Positions 12,801 to 27,800 of a stretch of DNA of 64,000 nt are shown here, one piece after another. Positions within the stretch are counted from its first letter, which is position 1, and each line of letters begins with the position of its first letter. Both the position numbers and the translations under genes were made by a program. The stretch covers positions 4,645,538 to 4,709,537 of the forward strand of contig NC_087084.1 of NCBI RefSeq assembly GCF_026151205.1, read 5' to 3'. This DNA is from Bolinopsis microptera. Lineage: Eukaryota > Ctenophora > Tentaculata > Lobata > Bolinopsidae. The notes below the pieces were generated by a model. The model saw nothing but the letters and a program-made list of their open reading frames with translations. It ran no database searches and was not told the DNA's origin.

Positions 12801-15800
12801 TCCGAAGGGGTCTGAAGTTTTTAATTTAATTTTTACCTGATGGTAAGTATTACAAATATTGGTGGTGCCAGCAAGTACAGGTAAGTACAGGTAAGTACAG
12901 GTAAGTACAGGTAAGTACAGGTAAGTACAGGTAAGTACAGGTAAGTACAGGTAAGTACAGGTAAGTACAGGTAAGTACAGGTAAGTACAGGTAAGTACAG
13001 GTAAGTACAGGTAAGTACAGGTAAGTACAGGTAAGTACAGGTAAGTACAGGTAAGTACAGGTAAGTACAGGTAAGTAAGGTAAGTACAGGTAAGTACAGG
13101 TAAGCACAGGTAAGTAAAGGTAAGTACAGGTAAGTACAGGTAAGTACAGGTAAGTACAGGTAAGTACAGGTAAGTACAGGTAAGTACAGGTAAGTACAGG
13201 TAAGTACAGGTAAGTACAGGTAAGTACAGGTAAGTATAATTGGTGGTGCACAGTAAGTACAGGTAAGTACAGGTAAGTACAGGTTAGTACAGGTAAGTAC
13301 AGGTAAGTACAGGTAAGTACAGGTAAGTACAGGTAAGTACAGGCAAGTATAATTGGTGGTGCACAGTTAGTACAGGTAAGTACAGGTAAGTACAGGTAAG
13401 TACAGGTTAGTACAGGTAAGTACAGGTAATTTCCTATTTTTAATCTTACCTCACACGTGTTAGTCGTGCACTCCATAACTGGTTGGATAGAGAAGGTGGC
13501 CATACAGGAGCCCGGGTTGCTGAGAGGTACTCCATGTCCACTACCAGAGGAGGAGTCAAAGTAGAGGAAACTGAATCCCCGCATAATCTCCGTCATTCCT
13601 GAGACGCAATAATCAGGCATGTGCTTAAGTTAAGTTTAAGGGCTTTTGGTTGTCACTTTAGCTTCAAAGATTTTATTTTAAACCTAGCGCTGCTTTCACT
13701 ATTCATGTCAATTGTCAACAGAGAATTTAAGGTCCGGTAAGGTAACTACTAAGTACAAGTAAGTACAGGTAACATACCACTTGGACACGCCTGAAACGAG
13801 TTAGTCTGGGAGTGGAAGGCGTAAGTCTGTATTTGAGCGTATTGGGTGTTTAAAACGCTACCCTTGCCTCCAGCTTCTCCTGCTTCTCCTGGTTCTCCTG
13901 CAAGCTGTTCTGGTGTAGACTCCACTTCGCCTGACATGGTGAGAAATATCGGTAAAATATTGGTGAAATCTTGATGAAATAGTGAAATCCACTTTGAAAT
14001 CCACTTTACAATAAAACAGGATGTCTGCTGACATTTGTGTACATGTTGACTGTTCCAGACTGACCTGGCAGACCACTGTCACCACACTTTCCCTCGTCAC
14101 CAGGTGTGCCAGTGTAACCAGTCTTACCCTTGTCTCCCTGATCACCTCGGGAGCCTATAAACCCCTGGTTGTATAGTGTTAGCTCTGGGCATTTTAATCA
14201 TTTTGCGAATTAATTTGTAAACTCATTTCCGTTATCCAGATGTGTGTTTCTTTGACCAAAATGTTAAGTAGCAACTAGCAAAGTAACAAACAACAAAGAC
14301 CAAAATAGAAAATATGTAGCATGCAAGTAACAAATAACAAAACTCTTACAGGGGGACCAGCAGGAGCATTACTAGGAGTGAATCCCTCCAACCCCGGCTG
14401 CCCCTTGTTACCATCAGCTCCTCGTGCTCCAGCTTTACCGTCTGCACCAGATAACCCAGGGTCACCAGGGTACCCTTTCCTGCCAGGGCTGCTATCTCGA
14501 CCAGGTAGTCCACCATACCCTGGAGATCCGTCAGCTCCGGTGTCTCCAGCTAGACCAAGGGAGCCTCTGTTACCGGGGGAACCCAGTCTTCCCTGGGTAA
14601 AGTGAGAAGGTGATTTTGTCATACTACTATTAGTATTAAACAAACATTGTACTTTTCTTGCTGTAACCATGTTAACATAATATGTTTAAAGTAAAAAAGT
14701 TCAAGATTGTTAGAAGTCTAAATTATATGCCCACGCTTACTGGGTAGCCTTTTCGACCAGAAAGTCCGACATCCCCAGTAGTATTCATAATGGTACTTAT
14801 AACTCACCTAAAAATGAGGCACCTGTAACTGTGTGTAATTACGTAATTTAACCCTAATTTGTGGTAATTTTTGCTAACCCTAGTTGCTAATTGTATACAC
14901 TAACCCTAATTGAGAGTGTTTATTCCTCATTAACATTTTGCTAATTTGGGGATACCATACTATTACACTGAGGCTAACCCTAGATAACAATTATATAGTG
15001 TACACTTTAACTTGAACACTGCGTATGTTGCATGAGAAACTATATACAATAGTTATTGTCAGAAACTTTTAGCCACACCTGTTCATACTATATAGAGGAG
15101 CAAGTACTGGAGCAGCATTGTGCACATCTAATTACAACCCTTATATGTCTATTAATGAAAAAGTCATTATTTGTAACACGGGAGTACCACGTGAGTTCTA
15201 TGCTGTTCTTTGGAGCTATCTTGTGACAAACATGTGGGCCATTAGACACTCTACAAGGATTTATTGTCATATTTCATGAGAGTTTGAAGCAAGGAAAGAG
15301 TTATTTTAGAGTATTTAAGCTTTAGATATTTTAAATGAGTAATTGCAAACTTTATTTTAAATGCTGCGTCTAGTCGTGGAATTATCAATGAGAGCTCAGT
15401 GAGACCTGGATTCTTAGTGAAGCCAGGTGTCACGCCTTTTGGGTGTAGCAGTTATTCTCTTCCGAACACTCTGCTGCACATTGTGCACTATGTTCATTAT
15501 ACAACGTACATTTGCACAGCTCTCCAAATTTGTACACAGCATTTAAATTAATGTTCTTCTGTTCAAGTTACAATTGTCTAGTTCTTGAAAGTTTTATGTT
15601 GATTAGTTGTTGTCTTGCCTTGCTCATTGACCATTTTGTTGTGTAGTTAGTTGCCAATTTTCTTTCCAGTTGTGTTCTTTTGTTCAAGTTGCAATTGTGT
15701 AGTTCATTTTCTTGAATTTTTTTTTGTTGCTTGTTGTTGATTAGTTGTTGTCTTGCTTAGCTCATTGATCAATTCTTTTTTTTTGTGTAGTTAGTTGCCA

Positions 15801-18800
15801 ATTTTCTTTTCCAGTTGTGTTCTTTTGTTCAAATTGCAATTGTGTAGTTCATTTTCTTGAAAGTTTTTTACTTTTTGTTGATTAGTAGTTGTTTCGTCTT
15901 TATTTTCAGATTTTGTGTAGTTACTTGCTAACTCTCTTTTCAGTAGTGTGTTGCACATATTTTATCTTTGTCTTGTTTTCACTGTGTGCTAAAGTCTATG
16001 TAGTTACGACACCATTTCTTTATTCTTGTTCGCAATTGTTTTTTTTTCTTCTGTGCTACCGTTTACCAGGTCTTTATTAGCATTGTTGTTTATAGCATAA
16101 TATACTGAATCCTCCTTCTTTTAAAGTTGTAATAGGAATTGATACAAAGTAAACTGCTCACTTGTCATGTTTTCCTATTTATGTTTTGAATAACTATTAA
16201 TATCACACGGTAGGGAATGACTATGATGGATCGATCGATATAAATCTTGTCAGTGTTGACGAAATATTAATAACGAATCGTCTGAGAACAATAATCAGAA
16301 ATTCATCCTATAAAAGTGAAACCAGGTTGATATTTAATAACATAGTAACATAATCGGTAGGTCTATCAGGTAAAAGAGTCAATCCCATTACTGAAGACAC
16401 TTTTGAATCTTCTTTTCTTTTTAAATTACTTTTAAATTTTACTTTACTCAACTGAATTACTTAACCTAAAAAATGTTGCTTAGAAACCAACCACCAGAAA
16501 GTTTAAAAAAAATAAAAGTAAAGAGGGGGAAAAGACACGTCGATCCGGTAAAGCAGATTAGCTGTTTTTGATTACCAGGTGAGAATGTCTATGACTCTAT
16601 AAAAGCTTTACAAACTTATCATTTTGTAAACATTTGTGGTAACTAAACCTTGTCGCTAAAATAATATATTTGTGTACACCCCCAGATTGACCTGTTTGTA
16701 AAAAGAAACCATGAAAAGACAAGCTGGGACGTCTCATCATAGTAATGATAAGCACAGGATCCTGGAATGTCCAACTTGTTACAAGTGTTTTCGTTCCGAT
16801 AACCTTGGCAGACATTTAAAGAGCCACAATTTATCTAAAAAATGCAGATTCTGTAAGAAAATGATTCGTACAGATGCTATGCTGAGACATGAGACATTGT
16901 GTAAAGATCAAGTAGACGAGACTCTTTGCAATCGTCGGGACTGCTCTTGGCTGGAAACTCACCTAAAGTGTAGCTCAGTTTCTGGCTGTTTTAAAATCTT
17001 TGAACTTAATGTACAACACAGCCTTGATTATGATAAAATAATTTCCAATGTCATAAAATCTGCTGAGCCTTTCTGTAGGGATCTATTAAGTATTCACCCA
17101 ATCAAGGCTCAGATAGTTCTTGATCTTGAATTCTTTCACGATTCCTACGAAGGAAGAGAGTACGCCAGCAAGATTTTTAGGTCTATTGTGGAACCTCTGC
17201 TATTTGGTGACAACCTTGAAAAGTTCTTGGACAGGGCTCAGACCTACCTGAAAGCACAAATTGAGTTGTACGAACGCCTTGGCTCTGGTTGGCAGTTCAG
17301 CAAATTTAAGAATACCTGGATTGAGGTCAGCAAATACCGACCTTTATCTGGAGCTGGAGCTGTCGACATTCCAAAGCTTGTCAAGAACATGAAGTCCGTT
17401 CTCAACATCACTTCCAAAGATAATAAGTGCTTCCTCTACTGTCTACTGGCTAAACTCCATCCAGCAAAATGTAATTCAGGGCGATACACTAAATACTTGA
17501 AGTATTTAGATGCAATCAAGTTGGGAGATCTAACTTTTCCAATGAAGATATCCGATATTGGTAAAGTTGAGACCCTCAACGATCTATCAATTTCAGTCTT
17601 TGAATGGACCAAGGATGATGATTGTGTAATTCCTTTACACCATGGCTCCGGAGTAGGAAGACAGATTGATCTTCTTTACATAAGAGATGAGTTTACTGGT
17701 CACTATCTGCTGATAAAGAAATTCGACGCCTTTATGCGTCACCGTAGCAAACACCATAACTCTATGCACTTTTGCCGACGATGTCTGCATGGGTTTACAA
17801 CCGCTAATGGACTGTCTAATCACTCTGAATTATGTCATCAGGGTATTAATCAAATAACAAAGATTCCTGAGCCTGGAACAGTGACTGAGTTTACAGCCAC
17901 ATACAAGATGGACAAGAAGTTATTTGCAGTCTACTTTGACTTTGAATGTCTAACGGTACCAGTAGAGGAAGCTGAAGATAAACATGGGAAGACTACAAAA
18001 TATCAGCAGCACGTACCTTGCAGTTTCTGTATTGTCACTAAATCAGAGTTTGCTGATTATGAGGCAGAGACTATCGTGTACAGTGATAGCGACCCTAGTA
18101 AGCTGATTGAGAAATTTCTGGAGGAACTTGACAGGGTATATGAAGAAATGATGGATTGCTACGAAACCCATCAGTATCCTATACACATGACAGCCAAAGA
18201 TGAGGATGCATTTATTTCATCTACTCAATGTTACATGTGTAAGAAGGAGCTAGACTGGGAATCCGAGAAGAATTACCCTGTCAGAGACCACGACCACGGT
18301 AAAAAGACAAATAATTTTCGAGGAGCTGCCTGTAACTACTGCAATATCAACTTCTTTAACAGAACTAAGAAAATTCCTGCATTCTGTCATAATTTAAAAT
18401 CATATGACATGAACCTGTTTCTATTGGATTTAATCAAGTCGTCTGAAAGAATTAATGTCATCCCTGAAAATTTAGAAAAGTTTAAGGCTATTTTCACGGA
18501 ACAGTTTACTTTCTTGGACAGCTTTTCATATTTGTCATCTTCTCTTGAAAGGCTGGCAGATGATCTTAAGACGTCAGACATAAACGCGTTCAAGCGACTT
18601 AAAGCTGAGTTTCCTACTGGTTACAAGTCCTTGACAAACAAGGGTGTCTACTTCTACGATTATGCCTCTTCATTCTCAGTTCTCAGTCAGACTGAATTAC
18701 CTCCCAAGGACGCTTTTTACAACAAGCTGAAAGATGAGGGAATCTCAGACAGAGATTACGAAAGAGCAAAATTAGTCTATGCCGAGTTTAACTGTAAGAA

Positions 18801-21800
18801 CTTGCAGGACTACATGGAAGTTTACGTGAAGACAGATGCAATTTTACTCTGCGATATCTTTGAACACTTCCGAGAACTTTGTCTTAGTTATTACGAGCTT
18901 GATCCATGCCACTACGTGAGCCTTCCTGGATTCACTTGGGATGCCATGCTTAAAATGACTCAAGTCAAGATAGAACTCATTTCAGATATTGACATGTACA
19001 CTTTTGTTGAGCAAAACATTCGTGGTGGAGTGTGTACCATCAATCACAGACACTTTGTTGCAAATAATCAGTATCTAGATGACTTCAACCCGAATGAAAA
19101 GTCATCATTTATACACTATGTGGATGCAAACAATCTATACGGGGCATCGATGTCACATCCTTTGCCGATAGGAAATTTCAGGTGGTGTGAAGATATTGAG
19201 AACTTAAACATCATGGAATTAGATCCTGATGGTGACACATGCTACATATTAGAAGTTGATCTAAATTATCCTGAAAACCTACACATCAGTCATTCCGACT
19301 ATCCACTGGCAGTTGAGAGAAAAGTGGTCCTAGAAAGTCAGCTGTCGGATTTTAATAGAAGCTTCTTGGAAAAAATGAATAAAAAGTTTCTACCTACCAC
19401 TAAACTCTGTCCAGATTTGACTAACAAGGTCCAGTATGTCCTATCACTGAGGAATTTACAGCTCTGTATTAGCGAAGGACTTGTGTTAGAAAAAATTCAC
19501 AAAGTTTTGATGGCGGATCAAAAGTGTTTCTTGAAGTCATACATTGAGTTTAATTCAAAGAAGCGCTTGGAATCCAAATCTAAGTTCTCTTCAGATTTCT
19601 TTAAACTCTGTAACAACGCAATTTATGGAAAGTTCATCGAGGACATAAGAAAAAGGACTAACGTGTCTTTAGTAAAAGGTGAGCGAAAAGCTCAAAAGAT
19701 CATTGCTAAACCACAGTACCAGGGATTCCGAGTTTTGGACTCGGAAGTCACCATGGTCCAGACATTAAAGAAAGTTGTTCATCTAAACAAACCAATTGCC
19801 TGTGGGTTTATTGTCCTGGAGAACGCCAAGTGTATCATGGGAGAATTCTGGTACAAAGTCCTCAAACCTCGCTATGGTGATAACTTGAAGCTCCTTTTAA
19901 GTGATACTGATAGTTTTATCTACAGCATCTATAGTGTTGATGGCTATCAAGACCTTTACAATATGCGTGAACACATGGACTTGGCCTCTTATAGGGAAGG
20001 AACTCCCCTGGAAAAGTTTCTGGATACTATCAATAAGAAAGTGCCAGGAAAGTTTTCAGACGAAAAACCAAATGAGATCCTTAAGGAGGTGGTGGCCCTA
20101 AAACCAAAAATGTATTAGTAAAACAAAGTATTTTTTAGTAAAACAAAGTATTTTATTTGTTAGCAGTGCAATCAATTCATATGATATAATTATAAGAATA
20201 TAATAGTATGTCACACCTATTTAACTGTTACGTTCGAGTAGTCGTGCCATGGCTAAATTTAACTAGGACCAGTGGTGTCGATTAACATTTTAAAAGGTGA
20301 TTCTAAGTGACACAAATGGAAAATTTTAAGAAAAGACGGATCAAAACACAGATCCAAGGACAAGGAGACCCCACTGCAGGACCATACATGCTATTGGCTT
20401 GTGCATGGCCCAAAAGGTTCCAGCTGTCCAGGAAACTGTACGTAGCTGGTCAACTAGTTTTGAATTCAGACTAGGCTTGATGAGTTCTGGGGTTTCTAGA
20501 GTAAGATTTGATGGTGCCAGGTTTGTTCAGGCGGACATGAAAATTATGCGAGGAATATATAGGTATATAAAAATCATATCAATATAAAAATAGATCCAAA
20601 AATAGATCCAAAGATTCACACGGCAGTCAGGGAACTTCCAGACAGGATGCTTTTGAAACAGGTATAATTAGCGCTTTTGTAATTAGTTGTATGCAAGGGA
20701 TGGGATGCTGATTGACTAAGCTGGTTCAATGCCCCAGCTATTTAGGGGGAGCCACTCAATTTCACGCCCAGGTGTTGTCAATTGCTGGGTTTCAAGTAAG
20801 AGCTTTTTGATACGGCTCTTGATAATTGAGATGGGGGAGGAAAGGTCGGAAAATTTACTAGAGCCAGGTGTTAATGATGATATTATATAATTAAGTACAT
20901 CATTATTCATTAAATACCAAACTAACATAATCTAATCCATTCTAGGAAAATGATGTGATCTTGGAGGCTATTCGTCTACCCGACGTTGGTGGTTGCTCTA
21001 CGGTGTACCAGTGCTGCTAGCTACGCCAGTTGCGGTTGTATGTTGGTGGACTTAAGTGTTAGGAGTTGTGTTCTTCGGTGTGACAAGTGTGTTCTATCGG
21101 TGAGAAGATAGATTACAGTTGCAGTGTACGGTCGGTGTGACCAGTGTGTGTACTATCGGTGAAAAGATAGATTACAGTGTACGGTCGGTGTGACCAGTGT
21201 GGACTATCGGTGAATATAAGTCAATTGGATTGTACTTAAGATAGATTCCAGTACGAAGAACTTCAGAGAAGAACTCCACAGATCTCAACAGAAGACAAGT
21301 GATAGTGTCGGTGTATTGTAGAGATCTCAACAGAAGACAAGTAATAGTGTCGGTGTATTGTAGTAGAGAAGTTACATTGATTGATAGTGTTTTGGGTACT
21401 TTATATAATTGAAGTGATTGAGTTATTATATATTGAATTACTATTTACCTTTGTTAGTCATTGCAGTGCGAGTGCGTAGTGGAGTGTGTTAGTTTGGAAA
21501 GCAATTGACTAGGAAAGATTCACTTAGTACAATATTGTGTATTATCTCATTATCAGTGTTCAAGTAGATAGTATTGTGTATTATCTAAATCTAATTATTC
21601 CAGTTTTATAATATCGTGTTTATCTTATTATCATTGGTAGCAGGTAGAGAAAAGATAAAGACATGGGAGGAGACCAACCACCTTTGTTGACAGAGGGGAT
21701 GGATTACCTGAAGTGGAAACGTGAAGTCGGCATCTGGGAGTTGGGAACTTCAATAGCAGCTGCTAAGCAGGCAGCGGTGTGTGTCTTGAGGATCCAGGAT

Positions 21801-24800
21801 TTCAAGGCAAGAGATTTTGCAACACGCTTAGATGTGACGGAGCTCAAGAAAACTGAAGGTTTGAAGTACTTGATGGCAGAGCTTGATAAGTATTTTAAAG
21901 AGGATAATACTCAGAGTATATTTCTAGGTATTGAGGATCTAGAAAAGTTTGTTAGACCAGAACAAATGAAAATGGCAGAATATATCGCGGAGTTCAAGAG
22001 ACGATTGAACCGGATCGGAGAGTTGTTTAATGACACGAAAGATATTTATCATGATGGGATGTTGGCATACAGGTTGTTAACTCAGGCCAACCTGACCAAA
22101 GACCAACAGATATTGATAAAAGCTGCAATGGGGACTCAAGAGTTGACAAGTAAAGCAATTGAGGAATGTTTGAAGAGGTGTTTCGGTGACGCTGTTTTCT
22201 GTCGTAGATCCAGAATGGAGTTAGACACAGTAAAGATTAAGGTAGAACCTGGATCGGATGTGAATTACCATAGGGGTCAGTTTGATGAAAAGGATACTGA
22301 CATCAGTGGTGATAACGGAGAATATGCATTCTATCAAGGATACAATAATCGAGGCCAAGGAGGAAGGAAATCGTTCTCTTCTGGCGGTTATAACAATTAC
22401 TCCAATAGCAGATGGAAATCTGGAAATTACAGCAAACCATGGGAAAGAGACAAACAGCTCAATTCAAAAGAAAGGAATAACTCAGACTACAAAGATGAGT
22501 TAAATGCTATCAGTCACAAAACTGGCGATGTAGCAAGATGTTCAATTTGTGATTCGAATAAGCATTTCCGGGCAGATTGTCAACATAATCCCAATGTTAA
22601 TGATGTTCGAAAGAAGGATTCGAGCTCAGTGTGTATGTATCAGACGTGCAGGAATGGTAAAGAATCAAACAAAATTGACAATGACTACTGTGAGACAGTT
22701 CTGTTAGTCAATGAGACATTCAACAAGGTGTTGATTGACACTGGGACAACCAGTAATGTGTGTGGTGATGTTTGGTTGAACACATTCTTAGAGTCAATGC
22801 CTGAAGAGTTGAAGAAAAAGATCAGCAAAGTCGAGAGAAACTTGAGTTTTCGTTTTGGAGACGGACGCGCGGTCGAATCTATCAAATGTGTCATGTTACC
22901 CGTCAAGTTGTGTAACAGAGATTTCATGTTAGAAACATTTGTGGTTCCAGGAGAATTACCATTTTTGTTCTCTAGATGTAGCATGAAGCAACTGGGAGTA
23001 TCATTAGACATAGAGAATGATCAGATTATGATTGGCGGAGAACGGCAACAACTGAAAGTGACCAAATCAGGTCATTATGTGGCAGATATCATGTTATGGG
23101 AAAATATGAAATCAGAGAAATATACCATTGAACAAACTGGTAGGGAAGAGAGTGTAAGGAAAGAGGAGATTGTTGATAGTGATAGTGACAGTGAAGATGA
23201 ATTCTGTCCGAATGAATCAGAGGAAGTAAGCAATGAACCATCAGCAGAAGGAGTGGAAGTTTCGAGTGGAACTGAAACTTCAGTGGAAGAATCTGGTAGT
23301 GTAGAGACCAGTAGTGAACAAGTGAAGTCAGAAAGTGTCGGTGATGAAAATAGAGACACAAGTGAGCCTGATGAATTTCAGAGTGCTTCTTCGTCGGATG
23401 AGAATCAAGACTGGGTAGATGTAGTAGTCAAGAGGAATAAGGTATTAGACTTTAAGAGTGAGGATGTCATTAGGTATAAGTCAGCAGATTATACCAACGA
23501 TGTGTGGCAGAGAGCAAGTGTAATTGGACCTGAATGGAAAGAAAATTCTGTAAGCAAGGAAAACATCAACGTCTGGAACTTGGTGAAAGAACCAGAAGGT
23601 ACAACAATTCAATTGCGTCTCAGTGAGTGTCAAGTGCAGAAAAAATCACATGATTCTCCAGACACAGAGTCTAGTATTGATACTGTGATGATACCAAAGG
23701 AGAGATATGGTGAGGTGTGATGTGTAATCAGTTGAAGTGGAAACAATATATTTGTGCTAAATTGAAGAATCAGAGAGAAGCACGGTTCTGATGAAAACAA
23801 TATATTACTATTAATAGATATATACTATGTGTATTTTATACATATTAATTGAATATATATACACTTTTGTAGTGAGTGTATAAGATTTTCATTGTATACA
23901 TTTCTAACACAAGAATATCTCAGATAGATGTATGATTGAAGAGAGACTATAAGAGGTAAGTATAATCAGGTAAGTGGATTAATACTTGTTTTAGAGTGTA
24001 CTTTTCTGTAATGTCAGAGTTTTAGGAATAAATTATTATTTATGGGTAATTGTTCGATGTGAGTTTTTATCACGTCAGTTATCATTAACTTTTATTAACT
24101 TACTTTTGTGCCGTGGAATTTTATATCTTGTTCGATTTTCATTCTTTTTACCGTGGATTTTATATCTTGTACGAATTTCATTTTTTTGCCGTGTTAGAAT
24201 TTTACAGAGTTAAGTATTTTTAATGATAGATTTCCGATATTTATAAAGGGAGAGTACTATGTGATAATGTTCACAGTTGTTTGTGTTTTTATGCATGTTT
24301 TGTCGAGATTTGACTTGAAGGTCATCTAGCGATAGGGGATTGTCTTTATTTTAACAACATTATAGCATGTTAAGTTTTTGTTAAGCATGCAATGAGGGTT
24401 TTTTTTTAAAACAGTTAAAGTAAAATGTTTTAATCATGTGGGTTTTAAAGAGTGTATTAGAATGTTGAAAGAGTTTTATTAGAGCTTTTGGCAGTGTTTT
24501 GAACGCTCGCGTGTGTAAGTTTATTGTCACAATGAGATTTTAGACGTAAAGGGTCTACTGAAAGTTCAGACGTAACGCGCGATAGGAAGTTTGCGGGAGT
24601 ATTTTAATTAGTTACAATCTGTTTGATGATTTTTGTGCCGCGCGCACGAGTGTATTTAATTTGCTTGTTCGGATTTTCGGGTTTTAAGTTTCGTATTTAA
24701 TTGGCTTGTTTGACGACGGCAGTTTACTTTTTTTAAAAAGTGGGGAAGATTGTTAATGATGATATTATATAATTAAGTACATCATTATTCATTAAATACC

Positions 24801-27800
24801 AAACTAACATAATCTAATCCATTCTAGGAAAATGATGTGATCTTGGAGGCTATTCGTCTACCCGACGTTGGTGGTTGCTCTACGGTGTACCAGTGCTGCT
24901 AGCTACGCCAGTTGCGGTTGTATGTTGGTGGACTTGTGTTAGGAGTTGTGTTCTTCGGTGTGACAAGTGTGTTCTATCGGTGAGAAGATAGATTACAGTT
25001 GCAGTGTACGGTCGGTGTGACCAGTGTGTGTACTATCGGTGAAAAGATAGATTACAGTGTACGGTCGGTGTGACCAGTGTGGACTATCGGTGAATATAAG
25101 TCAATTGGATTGTACTTAAGATAGATTCCAGTACGGAGAACTTCAGAGAAGAACTCCACAGATCTCAACAGAAGACAAGTGATAGTGTCGGTGTATTGTA
25201 GAGATCTCAACAGAAGACAAGTAATAGTGTCGGTGTATTGTAGTAGAGAAGTTACATTGATTGATAGTGTTTTGGGTACTTTATATAATTGAAGTGATTG
25301 AGTTATTATATATTGAATTACTATTTACCTTTGTTAGTCATTGCAGTGCGAGTGCGTAGTGGAGTGTGTTAGTTTGGAAAGCAATTGACTAGGAAAGATT
25401 CACTTAGTACAATATTGTGTATTATCTCATTATCAGTGTTCAAGTAGATAGTATTGTGTATTATCTAAATCTAATTATTCCAGTTTTATAATATCGTGTT
25501 TATCTTATTATCACCAGGGACCATGACATTGTTTTCATTAGGAGTGCATTTGTCGAATATTTTATCAACCAAACTGTTCCATATAGTCGTACCTTTGAAG
25601 ACAAAATTGTGTTTAGAAATTTCAAGTTTGTGTCGGGGGACCCGCATAGTTTGGCTACATGCTCTGGAACTTGTTTGGAATAAACTTGTCAGAGAGATAG
25701 GTTGATGCAGTTTCAAGATTTTAAACAGTTCAGTGGATATATGTTGGGTGTACAGGTTGTGGATTGACATGATTTTCTCGGTATTGAATATTGGCTTAGT
25801 GTTTTCCAAAGCAAAGCTCCTTTTTGCGATGTGTTCACTGTATGGTCTTGCACGTGCACATGTTTCATAATACTCTGCCCGGTCAAAGCTTGGTTTGCTT
25901 CCAAATAGAAGGCGTACACATCTTTTTTGGATGGAGAACAGTTTAGATAGTCTATAAGGTGTGACACCACCCCAGCTACTGATACAGTAGCTCATATGAG
26001 ACTTGAATAAGGAGTCATACAGCTTATGGTACTCTGTTTCTGGAATAAACTTCATAATACGTTTAATTATAGCTATACTTGTAGTTAGTTTACTTTTTAT
26101 GTTATCTAGTTGGGGTTCCCAGGATAGTTCATGGTCTATGATAACACCAAGGAATCTCACTTTATCTACTCGTGTAAGCGTGTTGCCTGATAACGTGAGT
26201 GAGTTCTCAGAGCCATATTCACGAGCACGTGCACAGGACGAGTACCGGCCAGGTCTGAATAACATGTAGACCGATTTGCTTTGGTTAATGTGCAGCAAGT
26301 TAGATTCCATATAGTCATTTACAGATTCAAGTACTTTATTAGCATTCAAATAGGCTTCTTGTTCAGTTTTTCCAGCAACAAATATGTTCGTGTCATCTGC
26401 AAACAGTATGAAGTGTCCAAGTTTGCTAGAGTTGGTAATGTCATTAATGTAGAGTAAGAAGAGGAGAGGGCCTAGAACTGATCCCTGTGGTACCCCATAT
26501 TCAATTTTGCAGTGATCAGAGTGTGTATTTTGGAAATCAACATACTGCTGTCGGTTACACAAATAGCTTTCAATTAGGTCAAGACAGGGCCCTCTTATGC
26601 CATAGTGTTCAAGTTTGACAAGTAATTTTCTGTGGTCGATTGTGTCAAACGCTTTGCTTAAGTCAATGAATATGCCAATTACATGATTCTTACTTTCTAG
26701 GTTTTTAAGAATGTGGTCAATGGAGTAATTGATGGCATGTGCCGTTGAGTGGTTGGATCTGAATCCAAACTGTTTATCGTATATGACCATATGTGAAGTA
26801 AAGAAGCTATATAGTCGGCAGTAAATTACTTTTTCAAATATCTTACCAAAGATAGGTAGAATGGATATAGGCCTGTAGTTATCAAACAGCTGTGGGTCTC
26901 CTTTCTTAAATACGGGGGTGACCTTACCTATTTTGAGAATATTTGGAAATAGACCCAGCTTCATGAATGAGTTTAGGAAACCAGCTAGGTGTTTAGAGAT
27001 TGTAGTGCAACATTTCTTAAGAACAGCTATTGATATGTCACTAGCCTTGTCACCCTGGAAGGTTTTAACAATTTTTTCGATTTCCTCAGAATCACAGGGG
27101 TTTAAGAACATACTGTTGGTAACTCTTTTGTTAAAGTAGTTCTTATAATTAAGGGGCATCTGGCAAGCTGTGTCACGACTTATTGGTTTGGAGGAGCAGA
27201 GCTTCGCATTAAGTTTACCTGCAATGGAAGAGAAGAACATGTTAAAGCCATTCGATATGACACGCTTGTCTTTTACTAAACTACCATCTATTTTGAACGA
27301 GGCCTTTATTCCAGTTTTTGTTTTTCCCCTCAGTTCATTGATCAGTGCCCATGTTTGCTTCATATTACCTGAGACTTTTGAGAGTTTTCTGCAATAGTAC
27401 AATTTCTTGGCAGATCTGATAATGTATTTTAACTGTCGACGGAATTTACTATAGGTTAAGTATAGATCAGAGTCTCCAAGAGGGTTGGGTTCCTTAATTG
27501 TACTCTTCCACTGCTTGTAAAGATATTCTTTCTTTTTCACTGATGCAATGATCCCTGGTGTGATCCAAGGGTTTGCAATCATATTTCTTTTTGACTTTTT
27601 GAACGATTCAGATTCAATTAAAAAGTTTTCTTCGATCAAAAGTTTTATCTTATTTGCAAAAATTTCAAAGTTTTCTACGTTGTAGCACACCTGCCCACAA
27701 AAATTTGTTTGAATATCTTCTAAGAACTTGGTCATATTAGATTCACAGTAGTCGTATTTTGGTTTACAAGGGTCAAGTTCTGGTTCTTCAGGCATGCTAC

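Larger units (their letters stand above)
20869..25513 (+). mobile_element. LTR retrotransposon carrying gag-protease only, nested in LINE ORF2
   Basis: Two direct LTRs of 763-765 bp (20869-21633 and 24751-25513), each starting TGTTAATGATG and ending TTATCA, flanked by the 5-bp duplication ccagg (20864-20868, 25514-25518). Next to the left LTR is ttggtagcagg, a plausible primer-binding site resembling copia-type sites. Just before the right LTR is the purine-rich aaaaagtggggaagat. The interior is only 3.1 kb and holds one protein (21663-23720) without reverse transcriptase, RNase H or integrase. The element is therefore non-autonomous. The LTRs are almost identical, differing by small indels and a few substitutions, which suggests a young insertion. 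Confidence 0.9.

Noticed and set aside
12850-13620. 256-codon open frame on the minus strand
   Set aside because: Most of it is the 10-bp repeat translated as a [10 protein letters not shown]-like unit; only its first ~50 codons are a real collagen exon (13450-13598), which ends at a splice donor.
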